Shown here in pieces: positions 35,679 to 43,459 of a stretch of 64,000 bases of DNA. The stretch spans positions 62,001 to 126,000 of the forward strand of contig NZ_JARVSD010000018.1 of the NCBI RefSeq assembly GCF_030209445.1, written 5' to 3'. Numbering within the stretch: the first letter of the stretch is position 1; every line of letters starts with the position of its first letter. The notes beneath the pieces are model-generated. The model had not been told where the DNA came from and ran no database searches. It worked only from the letters and a program-made list of their open reading frames with translations. This DNA is from Promicromonospora sp. MEB111. GTDB lineage: Bacteria > Actinomycetota > Actinomycetes > Actinomycetales > Cellulomonadaceae. The translations under genes and the position numbers were made by a program.

Positions 35679-36194
35679 TCAGCGGGGGCAGAGGTAGGCG
35701 GCCGTCCGCGGGCGGACGCCGTCGGGGCCGGTCCAGGCGGCCGGACCCGACGCGACCCGCACCCAGCCGAGGCGTTCGTACAGGCGGACGGCCGGCCCGC
35801 AGTCGTCCACGACGTCGAGCACGAGCCGCCGTCCGCGCCGCGTGGGCGTGTCCTCGACGCGCTCCAGCAGGGCAGAGGCGATACGGGAGCCGCGCGCCTT
35901 CGGCGTCACGAACAGGCGGCTCACGCCGGCGAGCCCGGTCACGGACGTCCGCGCGGCGGCCGCGAGCTCCTCGACGTGCTCGACGCCGTCCGCGGCGACG
36001 AGCATGACGTGGCCGACCACGACGCCGTCGGCCAGCGCGACCCATGCCCCGATCCACCCCGCCGGAGTGAGCCACGCGACCGGGTCGTCGGGCCAGACCA
36101 TGGGGTAGCCGTCGCTCTCGTGCACCTGCCGCAGCGCCTCGACGACCCGGTCGAGATGAGCCGAGTGGCGCTGGGCGATCAGGAGGTCGGGCAC
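35679..36194 (-). CDS. GNAT-family N-acetyltransferase
   Basis: 171 residues. Acetyl-CoA site LFVTPKARGSRIASALLERV (R/Q-x-x-G-x-A, here R-G-S-R-I-A), followed by LVLDVVDDCGPAVRLYERLGWVRV, the C-terminal GNAT strand and helix. Substrate unknown. Separate from the NUDIX gene upstream by 63 bp on the same strand, so perhaps co-transcribed. Confidence 0.85.
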   Translation of the reverse strand: MPDLLIAQRHSAHLDRVVEALRQVHESDGYPMVWPDDPVAWLTPAGWIGAWVALADGVVVGHVMLVAADGVEHVEELAAAARTSVTGLAGVSRLFVTPKARGSRIASALLERVEDTPTRRGRRLVLDVVDDCGPAVRLYERLGWVRVASGPAAWTGPDGVRPRTAAYLCPR

Positions 36195-36257
36195 GGGCTC
36201 AAGGTATCCGACGCCCGGTGGGACCGGCGCCCGGGCGTCGGACCGCGGCCGCCGTCC

Positions 36258-36722
36258 TCACCGGAGGTGTCCCCGCTCGACGGCCAGCCGGATCGCCGTT
36301 CGGTAGCCGGAGGGCAGGTTCAGGGCGTCGGCCTCGCCGGGCGTGACGAGGACCAGCTCCTTGTGCTCGTCGCTGAAGGTGGGCGCGGCGTCGCCGTCGT
36401 ACTCGGCGAGGAACGTCAGGACGAAGACGTGGCGGTGCGGGAACACGCGGTAGACCCAGCTGTGGACGGGGTCGCCGACCATGACGTCCCAGGCGAGCTC
36501 CTCCTGGATCTCGCGGGCGAGGCACTGCGCCGGATCCTCGCCGAGGTCGAGCTTGCCGCCGGGCAGCTCCCACTCGTCGCGCTCGTTGCGCTCGTTGCGC
36601 AGGAGGGGGAGCCGACCACGCCAGCCGATCACCGCCTTGACCGAGACCGGGAGCTGGTACTCGAAGTACCCCGGATTGCGTTCGACCAGGTAGGGCTCCT
36701 CGGGGGAGCGGGTGTTGAGCAT
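36258..36722 (-). CDS. NUDIX hydrolase
   Basis: 154 residues. Complete NUDIX box: GGKLDLGEDPAQCLAREIQEELAWDV (G-x5-E-x7-REUxEE), with Ala-Trp in place of the final Gly-U. It hydrolyses a nucleoside diphosphate linked to another group; substrate unknown. Two 14-bp direct repeats lie 76-110 bp upstream and could regulate it. Confidence 0.88.
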   Translation of the reverse strand: MLNTRSPEEPYLVERNPGYFEYQLPVSVKAVIGWRGRLPLLRNERNERDEWELPGGKLDLGEDPAQCLAREIQEELAWDVMVGDPVHSWVYRVFPHRHVFVLTFLAEYDGDAAPTFSDEHKELVLVTPGEADALNLPSGYRTAIRLAVERGHLR

Positions 36723-36797
36723 GAGACCGTCCTACCGCACCGGCCGCTCACGCACGATCTCGGCGCGTCCGTCCGGCGCGCCGGCGGATGCTTCTCC

Positions 36798-36832
36798 GGA
36801 CGATTGTTCAACCTTTCTGGACGATTGTTCAA
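36798..36832. repeat. two 14-bp direct repeats, 21-bp period
   Basis: GGACGATTGTTCAA at 36798-36811 and again at 36819-36832. The spacing is two helical turns, as for tandem regulator sites. They sit upstream of the NUDIX gene and just past the terminator of the VDAPVPD-repeat gene. Confidence 0.55.
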
Positions 36833-36836
36833 AATG

Positions 36837-36878
36837 CGGTGAGGCCCTTTCCCGGAACTCCGGAAAAGGGCCTCACCG
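36837..36878 (-). terminator. hairpin terminator of the VDAPVPD-repeat gene
   Basis: Arms of 19 nt (36837-36855 and 36860-36878, CGGTGAGGCCCTTT...) with one wobble and loop AACT. On the minus strand it follows the stop codon at 36922 by 43 bp and is followed by CATTTTG, a weak T-tract. Confidence 0.7.
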
Positions 36879-36921
36879 TGTATCTCAGTCGTTTCTCACG
36901 GCGCTGGCGTCAGCGTCATGT

Positions 36922-37599
36922 TCATCCGGCCGGGAGCGGGACGGGGAGCGGGACGGGCAGCCCGCCGCCGAGGGCGCCCAGCAGGGTGCTGAGCAGGCCG
37001 CCGACCGCGTCCAGCAGCGAGCTCAGGAGGCCGCCGGTCGGCAGGGGGACCGGGAGCTCCGGGATCGGGAGGTCGTCGACCGGAAGGTCCGGCACGGGGA
37101 GGTCGTCGACCGGGAGGTCCGGAACCGGGAGGTCGTCGATCGGGGCGTCGACCGGGAGGTCGGGCACCGGTGCGTCGACGGGCAGATCCGGCACGGGTGC
37201 GTCGACCGGCAGGTCAGGCACCGGAGCATCGACGGGAAGGTCGGGGACGGGCGCGTCCACGGGAACGTCGGGCACCGGTGCGTCGACCGGTACGTCAGGG
37301 ACCGGTGCGTCCACAGGAACGTCCGGTACGGGTGCGTCGGCCGGCACGTCCGGCACGGGTGCGTCGACGGGAACGTCGGGCACCGGTGCGTCGACCGGGG
37401 TGTCGGCTGCTGGGGCGTCGACGGGAGCGTCGGCTGCCGGGGCGTCGACCGGATCGGTCGCGCCGATGAGGTGGGCCGCGGGCAGGTAGGCCCCCGGCTG
37501 CACCATCGCGCTCGCACCTGTTGCTGCCGTGCAGACCAGGCCGGCCGAGATGGCCAGCACCGTTCCCGCCCGACTGATGACACGGAATCCTCGGATCAT
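36922..37599 (-). CDS. secreted low-complexity protein with VDAPVPDxP tandem repeats
   Basis: 225 residues from ATG 37599 (MIRGFRVIS). Signal peptide with core AGTVLAISAGLVCTAATGASA. The mature protein has about 12 tandem copies of a 9-residue unit, VDAPVPDVP or VDAPVPDLP (27-bp DNA period), then variants VDDLPVPDLP, and a hydrophobic amphipathic tail GGLLSSLLDAVGGLLSTLLGALGGG. The repeats are acidic and proline-rich, probably an extended stalk; the tail could self-assemble or insert in a membrane. No family recognised. There is no sortase motif or transmembrane anchor. Confidence 0.75.
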   Translation of the reverse strand: MIRGFRVISRAGTVLAISAGLVCTAATGASAMVQPGAYLPAAHLIGATDPVDAPAADAPVDAPAADTPVDAPVPDVPVDAPVPDVPADAPVPDVPVDAPVPDVPVDAPVPDVPVDAPVPDLPVDAPVPDLPVDAPVPDLPVDAPVPDLPVDAPIDDLPVPDLPVDDLPVPDLPVDDLPIPELPVPLPTGGLLSSLLDAVGGLLSTLLGALGGGLPVPLPVPLPAG

Positions 37600-37891
37600 T
37601 GTGTTTCCCCTCGAATCGCTCCGCCGGAACAATGGTGTTGCACGCAGGCGTGGGTTCACCGCGAAATAGCGTCAGACGGGGTTTTCATCCTGTCAATCGG
37701 AACGTGACCTGGAACACCCGGAATGAAACAAGACATTCCAGGACCGAACTCTGCGACAGGTCGTCATTAATAGCCGTAACCCCGACATCACAACGGTGAT
37801 ATCTCGTGGTTGCCTGGAAGCCGCCCGGGTGGTTCCGGGGCAGGACAATTGCCTTGGCTCGACGCCGCCCGGGTGCGTACCGTCGCCGCCG
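37600..37891. promoter_or_regulatory. 292-bp A+T-richer intergenic region with two inverted repeats
   Basis: Between the divergent repeat-protein and DUF4291 genes. It holds GGAATG-8 nt-CATTCC (37720-37739), nested in CCTGGAA...TTCCAGG (37708-37742), and ATCACaacgGTGAT (37787-37800). These look like operator sites of unknown regulators; the composition is clearly lower in G+C than the flanking genes. No coding frame is supported. Near the DUF4291 start, TACCGT lies 8 nt before the ATG. Confidence 0.45.
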
Positions 37892-38479
37892 ATGAGCACT
37901 CCGAAGCGACAGGTGCGGGCCGTCCACGACGCCGACACGATCACGGTCTACCAGGCCTACCCGTCCGCGATCGCCGACGCCGCCCTGCGGGCCGGCCTGT
38001 TCGTGCCGCCGTTCAAGCGCGAGCGGATGACCTGGGTCAAGCCGTCGTTCTGCTGGATGATGTACCGCTGCGGCTGGGCGACGAAGCCCGGCCAGGAGCG
38101 GGTCCTCGCGGTGCGCATGTCGCGCACCGGCTTCGAGCAGGCTCTCCGCACGGCCGCCCTGAGCCACTTCGACCGCTCGCTGCACGACGACGCCGCGGCC
38201 TGGGCCGCGCAGAAGGCGTCCAGCCCGGTGCGGGTGCAGTGGGACCCGGAGCGGACGCCGTCGGGCCGTGCGCTGGAGCACCGGTCCCTGCAGGTCGGGA
38301 TCGGCGGCGTGGCCGTGGACGCCTACGTGGACGAGTGGGTGGTCGGCCTGGAGGACGTCACCGACCAGGTCCGCGCCTGGCGCGCCGAGCTGACGGCGGG
38401 CGGCTCGCCCGCGTTGCCGCAGGAGACGCCGTACACGTTGCCGGCGGACATGGCGGCACGGATCGGGGCGGACGGATAA
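37892..38479 (+). CDS. DUF4291 family protein
   Basis: 195 residues. RAVHDADTITVYQAYPSAIADAALRAGLFVPPFKRERMTWVKPSFCWMMYRCGWATKPGQERVLAV is the diagnostic DUF4291 core, and the protein ends near residue 185 as in other members. The family has no established function. Followed after 42 bp by the deaminase-ASCH gene, which has its own leaderless-type promoter (CAGGAT). Confidence 0.88.
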   Translation: MSTPKRQVRAVHDADTITVYQAYPSAIADAALRAGLFVPPFKRERMTWVKPSFCWMMYRCGWATKPGQERVLAVRMSRTGFEQALRTAALSHFDRSLHDDAAAWAAQKASSPVRVQWDPERTPSGRALEHRSLQVGIGGVAVDAYVDEWVVGLEDVTDQVRAWRAELTAGGSPALPQETPYTLPADMAARIGADG

Positions 38480-38521
38480 AGCCCTCGGTACGCAGGGGCC
38501 GGCCGTGCCAGGATCCCGACC

Positions 38522-39262
38522 ATGACGACGGCGACCGACCCCGTGCTGACCCTGGCCGAGCAGCGGCTGATCGACGCGGCCCTCGAGGTCGTCTCCCGGC
38601 TCCCCGAGGACGGGACCTACCTGAACACCGTGGCATCGGCGGTGATGGACGTCCACGGTGACATCCACACCGGCGCCAACGTCGGCCACTTCACGGGCGG
38701 GCCCTGCGCCGAGCTCGTGGCGCTCGGTACGGCGGCCGCTGCCGGTTCAGGTCCGATCGCGCTGATCGTCGCGGTCGGCGATGAGGGCCGCGGTGTCATG
38801 CCCCCGTGCGGGCGGTGCCGACAGGTGCTGCTCGACCAGCAGCCCGACTGTCGCGTCATCGTGCCCGGCGCCGGCGAGCCGTACTCGGTGCCTGCTCGTG
38901 ACCTGCTCCCGCACCCGTCCCAGCACCCGGACGCGGACCCGCCGCGCGTGCTGCGGTTCAGTCCGCAGCACTGGACGAGCGTGGTCGACGGCGGCAAGAC
39001 CGCCACCACCCGGTTCGACGATCCGGCGTTGCCAGGCCCTGTCACGCTGATGTTCGAGTTCGACGACCGGTACCGGGCGCTGCCCGGGGTGGTCGAATCC
39101 GTGGAGCACGTCCGGTTCGCGGACATCACCGATGCCCAGGCGGCGCTGGAGGGGTGCACCGCCGACGAGCTGAGGACGGCCCTGCGGACGTACTACTACC
39201 CCGACGCCGCGGACGACGACGTGGTCGACTTCGTGCGCTTCCGGGCCGTCGACCCGGGCTGA
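38522..39262 (+). CDS. cytidine deaminase fused to an ASCH domain
   Basis: 246 residues. Residues 10-130 are a CDA-type deaminase: zinc ligands C62 (P-C-A-E, catalytic E64) and C96, C99 (PPCGRC), as in tetrameric cytidine or blasticidin-S deaminases. Residues 144-243 are an ASCH domain (LRFSPQHWTSVVDGGKTATTR). K159, T162 and E210 have almost the spacing of the Lys-Thr-Glu catalytic triad of E. coli YqfB, an ASCH amidohydrolase for N4-acetylcytidine. A dual role, removing an N4 group then deaminating cytidine, is an inference. SD is absent; CAGGAT sits 7 nt before the ATG. Confidence 0.85.
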   Translation: MTTATDPVLTLAEQRLIDAALEVVSRLPEDGTYLNTVASAVMDVHGDIHTGANVGHFTGGPCAELVALGTAAAAGSGPIALIVAVGDEGRGVMPPCGRCRQVLLDQQPDCRVIVPGAGEPYSVPARDLLPHPSQHPDADPPRVLRFSPQHWTSVVDGGKTATTRFDDPALPGPVTLMFEFDDRYRALPGVVESVEHVRFADITDAQAALEGCTADELRTALRTYYYPDAADDDVVDFVRFRAVDPG

Positions 39263-39316
39263 CCCCGGCTGATAAGGCCTCGATCCGTCGACGCCCGCCG
39301 TGCCACGATCCCGCCC

Positions 39317-39445
39317 ATGACGACGACGACCTTGTGGCGACCGACCGGGCCGCGTGAGCTGGCCCTGGTCGAGGAGTCGGGCTGGCGCGCCTGGCCGCCG
39401 CGGCTCGGCGTGCGGTGGCGTGCGGTGCCAGGCGTGCGGCGCTAG
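39317..39445 (+). pseudogene. remnant of an ADP-ribosylation/crystallin J1-type gene N-terminus
   Basis: ATG 39317 opens a 42-residue frame, MTTTTLWRPTGPRELALVEE then SGWRAWPPRL. The first 30 residues look like the N-terminus of proteins annotated ADP-ribosylation/crystallin J1 (LWRPVG-x-x-EL-x-LI-x-x-SG-x-RAFPPRLP, recalled from the family). The homology stops after PPRL and a stop follows 12 residues later, against the convergent TetR gene. The upstream 20 bp closely resemble those of the deaminase gene (CCGTGCCA-C/G-GATCCCG). Probably a 3'-truncated gene. Confidence 0.45.
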
Positions 39446-40062
39446 ACCTGCGGGCGGAGCGTCGCGAAGCTTCGTTCGAGCAGCTCGCTCGCGGTGGTGC
39501 CGTCGTCGGCGTTCGCCCAGGTGGTGAGGGCGACGTCGAAGCAGGCGAGCGCCGACTGGACGATGATCTCGGCGCGGAACGCGGCGTCGTCGTTGGGCAG
39601 GCGGGCCGCGACGAGCGGCGTGAGCATGCGCGCCCACAGGAGGTGTTTCTCCAGGCTGCGGGCGCGCAGCGACGCTGCGCTGACGAGCACGCGCATGGCG
39701 AGCTTGCCGCGGTCGTCGTCCCCGCCCCGGCGGGGCGCCTGGCTGACCAGCGCCTCGAAGGCGATGCGGAGCGAGTCCCAGACGGGCTCGTCCTGGGGGC
39801 GGCCGGCCAGGACGTCGCGCACGAACTCGCCGCCGCGCGCCGGGTCGCCGATGACGACGTCCTCCTTGGCGGGGAAGTAGCGGTGGAAGGTGCGCGCGGA
39901 CATGCCCGCCGCAGCGGCGATCTGCTCGACGGTCACCTGCTCGAAGCCGCGCTCGGCGAACAGCTCGAGCGCGATCTCGGTGATGCGCGCGCGCACGGCG
40001 TCGCGGCTGATCTCGCGCAGGCTCTGGCCGCTGCTCGGTCTGCTGCTCGTCGTGCTCGACAT
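39442..40062 (-). CDS. TetR-family transcriptional regulator
   Basis: 206 residues. N-terminal helix-turn-helix: ITEIALELFAERGFEQVTVEQIAAAAGMSARTFHRYFPAKEDVV. The C-terminal ligand domain is unassigned. Divergent from the aldo-keto reductase; the inverted repeat at 40091 lies between. Its stop overlaps the remnant frame. Confidence 0.9.
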   Translation of the reverse strand: MSSTTSSRPSSGQSLREISRDAVRARITEIALELFAERGFEQVTVEQIAAAAGMSARTFHRYFPAKEDVVIGDPARGGEFVRDVLAGRPQDEPVWDSLRIAFEALVSQAPRRGGDDDRGKLAMRVLVSAASLRARSLEKHLLWARMLTPLVAARLPNDDAAFRAEIIVQSALACFDVALTTWANADDGTTASELLERSFATLRPQV

Positions 40063-40090
40063 GCCCTCAGAGTAGCGCTGATGTCACTTG

Positions 40091-40105
40091 TGTCAGGCTC
40101 TGACA
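40091..40105. promoter_or_regulatory. likely TetR operator
   Basis: TGTCAG-GCT-CTGACA, perfect 6-bp arms. A further TGTCA half-site lies at 40082. It sits 29 bp from the TetR start and 73 bp from the aldo-keto reductase start. Confidence 0.55.
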
Positions 40106-40177
40106 GAAGCGGCGTATGCCGACACTCGGGTTCGAGCCGGCTTCTCGGACCCGAGCCTCGACCAAGGAGTGGGAACC

Positions 40178-41116
40178 ATGGAGCAACGCACGCTGGGCAC
40201 GCAGGGTCTGACTGTCTCCGCACTGGGCTACGGCGCGATGGGGACGGCGATGGCCTACGGGCCGACGGACGACACCGAGTCGATCGCGGCGATCCGTCGC
40301 GCCCACGACGAGGGTGTGACCTTCTTCGACACCGCGGAGCTGTACGGCTGGGGGGTGGGGGAGAAGCTGCTCGGCCACGCGCTCGCGCCGATCCGGGACG
40401 AGGTGGTGATCGCGACGAAGTTCGGCTTCACGTCGACGTACGGCTCCGACTCGCGTCCCGAGCACATCCGCGAGGTGGTCGACAACAGCCTGAAGAACCT
40501 CGGCGTCGACACGATCGACGTGCTCTACCAGCACGTTCCCGACCCGGCCGTTCCGATCGAGGACGTCGTGGGCGTGATGCAGGAGTACGTGGAGGCCGGC
40601 AAGGTCAAGTACCTCGGGCTCTCGAACGCCGACGAGGACACGATCCGCCGGGCGCACGCCGTGCACCCGATCTCGGTGCTGCAGAACGAGTACTCGATCT
40701 TCGCCCGCGACTCGGAGCCGCTGCTGCCGGTGCTGGAGGAGCTCGGCATCGGGTTCGTCGCCTTCTCGCCGCTGGCCCGCGGCTTCCTCAGTGGCGCTGT
40801 CCGGCCCCGGAACGAGCTCGACGCGAGCGACGTGCGTCAGATGATCGGCTGGTGGGCGCCGGAGAACTTCGGCACCAACGTGGAGATCGCACGCCAGCTG
40901 ACCGAGGTCGCGGCGGACAAGGGGACCACGCTCTCGCAGCTCGCGCTCGGCTGGCTGCTGGCGCAGCGGGACTACGTGGTGCCGATCCCGGGCTCCCGCG
41001 ATGCCGGCCGGGTCAGCCAGAACAACGCCTCCGCGCAGGTGCGGCTCACCGCTGAGGACCTCGCGCGCATCGCGGAGATCGCGCCCGACGGCGGGGCGGG
41101 CAGCCGGGGGCGCTGA
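40178..41116 (+). CDS. aldo/keto reductase
   Basis: 312 residues, SD AAGGAG. Catalytic tetrad visible: D in FFDTAELYG, Y in ELYG, K in IATKFGF, H in LYQHVPD. C-terminal cofactor segment VPIPGSRDAGRVSQN binds NADP. Similar to the AKR11/13-type reductases of aldehydes. Likely derepressed by the divergent TetR when its ligand is present. Confidence 0.9.
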   Translation: MEQRTLGTQGLTVSALGYGAMGTAMAYGPTDDTESIAAIRRAHDEGVTFFDTAELYGWGVGEKLLGHALAPIRDEVVIATKFGFTSTYGSDSRPEHIREVVDNSLKNLGVDTIDVLYQHVPDPAVPIEDVVGVMQEYVEAGKVKYLGLSNADEDTIRRAHAVHPISVLQNEYSIFARDSEPLLPVLEELGIGFVAFSPLARGFLSGAVRPRNELDASDVRQMIGWWAPENFGTNVEIARQLTEVAADKGTTLSQLALGWLLAQRDYVVPIPGSRDAGRVSQNNASAQVRLTAEDLARIAEIAPDGGAGSRGR

Positions 41117-41191
41117 TCTCGTGCTGGCGCCTGCGGCGGGCGGCGCCTCGTGGTGCCCGCCCCGACCCGTGGTGGGACGGGGCGGGCGCCG

Positions 41192-42976
41192 TCACATCCG
41201 GTCGGGCGCGGCGAGACCCAGCAGGTCGAGCCCGGTCGCCAGGGTGCGGCCCGTCAGCTCGCACAGGGCCAGACGGCCTGCGCGGACGGCGTCGTCGTCG
41301 GCCCGGAGGACCGGGCACCGGTCGTAGAACTCGGTGTACGCGCGGGCCAGGTCGAACAGGTAGCCGGCGAGGCGGTGCGGTTCGAGCGTGACGGCGACGT
41401 CGTCGAGCGTCGCCGCGAGCTCGTCCAGCGTGAGGGCCAGCGCCCGTTCGGCCGGGTGCAGGGGGAGGGTCGGGTCGACCGGCCGGCCGAGCCTGACCCC
41501 GGCATCGGCCGCCTTGCGCAGGATCGAGCGGACGCGCGCGTACGCGTACTGGAGGTAGACGCCGGTGTTGCCGTTCAGCGCCACCATGCGGTCGACGTCG
41601 AAGACGTAGTCCTTGGTGCGCGTGTTCGACAGGTCGGCGTACTTCACCGCGCCGATGCCCGCCGCCTGCGCCACACGCTCGAATTCCTCCGGCGTGAGCC
41701 CGTGGTCCTTCTCGGCCAGCTCCGCGCGGGCCCGCTCGACGGCCTGGTCCAGCAGGTCGTCGAGGCGCACCGTCCCGCCGTCGCGCGTCTTGAACGGCTT
41801 GCCGTCAGCGCCCAGCACGGTGCCGAACGGGACGTGGGTCGCGGCGACGTCGTCGGGCAGCCAGCCGGCGCGGCGTGCGACGTCGAAGACCATCCGGAAG
41901 TGCAGCGCCTGCCGCGCGTCGACGACGTAGAGGATGCGGGTGGCGTGGTACTCCTCGACGCGCAGGCGCACCGTGGCGAGGTCGGTGGCGGCGTAGCCGA
42001 ATCCGCCGTCCTTCTTGCGCACGATGAGCGGGACGGGATCGCCGTCGGGTCCGACGACGCCGTCGGTGAAGGCGCACAGGGCGCCGTCGGAGTCGACGGC
42101 GATGCCCTGGGCCACGAGCTCGTCGACGACGCCCGGGAGGTCGGCGTTGTAGCGGGACTCGCCGTCGGCGTCGGCCGGGGTGAGCAGGATGCCGAGGCGG
42201 TCGTAGACGGCCTGGAAGGCGGCCTCGGACTCGGCGACGAGCTCGCGCCAGGTCGAGAGCGTGGCTTCGTCACCGGACTGGAGCAGGACGACACGGGCCC
42301 GGGCGCGGTCGGCGAAGCCAGGGTCTGTGTCGAACGCGGCCCGGGCCGCGCGGTAGAGCGCGTCCAGGGCGGACATGGAGGCCTCACCCTGCCAGGTCTG
42401 CTCCGGGTGCTCGTCGATGAACTGGATGAGCATGCCGAACTGGGTGCCCCAGTCGCCCACGTGGTTCTGGCGGATCACGGTCGCGCCGAGGTGCGCCAGG
42501 ACGCGGGCCAGGGTGTCGCCGATGATCGTGGAGCGCAGGTGGCCCACGTGCATCTCCTTGGCCACGTTGGGCGCGGAGTAGTCGATGACGGTGCGCTCGC
42601 CGTCGTGCGTCGTGGCGATGCCCAGACTCTCGTCGGCGAGGCGCGCGGCGACCTGCCGCCAGAGGGTGGCGGCCGGGACGGTGAGGTTGAGGAAGCCGGG
42701 GCCGGAGACCTCGGCGGTGACGGCGGCGTTGGCGACGCCCTCGGCCTTGGCCTCGGCGACGGAGCCGCCGAGGCGGTCGGCCGTGGCCGTGGCGAGGTCG
42801 CGCGGGGCGCGTCCCACGCGCTTGGCGACGGCGAGCGGTCCGTTCGCCTGGAAGTCGGCGCGGTCGGATCGTCGGACCACCGGGTCGGTGCCGGCCAGCT
42901 CGGCCGGGAGCACCTCGGTCAGGGCGGCCCGGACGGCCGCCTCCACCTGGTCCTTGATCGCGACGACGTGGGACAC
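41192..42976 (-). CDS. argS: arginyl-tRNA synthetase
   Basis: 594 residues from GTG 42976 (VSHVVAIKDQVEAAV). N-terminal Add1 domain, class I signature NVAKEMHVGHLRSTIIGD (HVGH for HIGH), catalytic Arg-binding region and C-terminal DALR anticodon domain (YAYARVRSILRKA, EFYDRCPVL). The KMSKS loop is degenerate (GKPFKTRDGG), as usual for ArgRS. Monocistronic; no lysA or hom follows, unlike many actinobacteria. Confidence 0.95.
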   Translation of the reverse strand: MSHVVAIKDQVEAAVRAALTEVLPAELAGTDPVVRRSDRADFQANGPLAVAKRVGRAPRDLATATADRLGGSVAEAKAEGVANAAVTAEVSGPGFLNLTVPAATLWRQVAARLADESLGIATTHDGERTVIDYSAPNVAKEMHVGHLRSTIIGDTLARVLAHLGATVIRQNHVGDWGTQFGMLIQFIDEHPEQTWQGEASMSALDALYRAARAAFDTDPGFADRARARVVLLQSGDEATLSTWRELVAESEAAFQAVYDRLGILLTPADADGESRYNADLPGVVDELVAQGIAVDSDGALCAFTDGVVGPDGDPVPLIVRKKDGGFGYAATDLATVRLRVEEYHATRILYVVDARQALHFRMVFDVARRAGWLPDDVAATHVPFGTVLGADGKPFKTRDGGTVRLDDLLDQAVERARAELAEKDHGLTPEEFERVAQAAGIGAVKYADLSNTRTKDYVFDVDRMVALNGNTGVYLQYAYARVRSILRKAADAGVRLGRPVDPTLPLHPAERALALTLDELAATLDDVAVTLEPHRLAGYLFDLARAYTEFYDRCPVLRADDDAVRAGRLALCELTGRTLATGLDLLGLAAPDRM

Positions 42977-43081
42977 GCGGGGCTTCTCCTCGTGGGGTGT
43001 GTGGGGTGGTGGGCCCGGCCCTGGGGTGGGCGGGTCGGGTCAGTCTAGGGATCGCCGACGGCGTCGTCCCGATGTATTACG

Positions 43082-43459
43082 CGGGCCGGATGGCGGGGGT
43101 GCGACCTGGTGTGGGCGACGGCATGGATGGACGCCGCGAACGACGTGATCTCGCCCCTGCCCGGCCTGCCGCGTCTACCGGTCGCCGAACTGCCCGCCTA
43201 CTCCGGTGACATCGGGGACGACAGCTTGCAGTGGAAGACGAGGGCGCTGGTCCGGAGCGCGGCCGGGCGGCCGTTCGTGTGGGTGGATGACGTGATCGGG
43301 GACGCCGACCGTTCGTTCGTCAAGGCGGAGCATGCCGGGGAGGCACTGCTGCACGAGGTGTGGTGCTCGGGAACGGACATTTCGGGTAAGTTCAGCCCGT
43401 GGTCGAACTCTCACGGGAGATCCTCCCCGCCATGTTGGCGCGCCTTGCGCGTGCGTTGA
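43082..43459 (+). pseudogene. remnant of a HAD-like (SAK-type) hydrolase gene, truncated at both ends
   Basis: In frame from 43103: GCDLVWATAWMDAANDVISP, then GLPRLPVAELPAYSGD, TRALVRSAAGRPFVWVDDVI, DADRSFVKAEHAGEALLHEV, matching the central and C-terminal part of small HAD-domain proteins (HAD domain of Swiss-army-knife RNA-repair type, from memory). The N-terminal DVDGVLNP nucleophile segment is missing upstream, and homology stops at codon 43358-43360, where the sequence becomes low in G+C. The break marks the left edge of the island. A GTG at 43109 could still start a 116-residue product, but without the catalytic Asp. Confidence 0.55.
43387..43392 (+). promoter_or_regulatory. -10 hexamer TAAGTT, leaderless start of the NUDIX gene
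   Basis: TAAGTT ends 6 nt before GTG 43399; no SD precedes the start. Confidence 0.4.

Noticed and set aside
37020-37430. Regular 27-bp repeats resembling a CRISPR or minisatellite array
   Set aside because: The repeats are contiguous without spacers and translate in one frame as VDAPVPDxP units within a protein with a signal peptide.
40120-40150. GGGTTCGAGCC as the T-arm of a tRNA gene
   Set aside because: No acceptor, D or anticodon arms can be drawn around it; it is part of the aldo-keto reductase upstream region.
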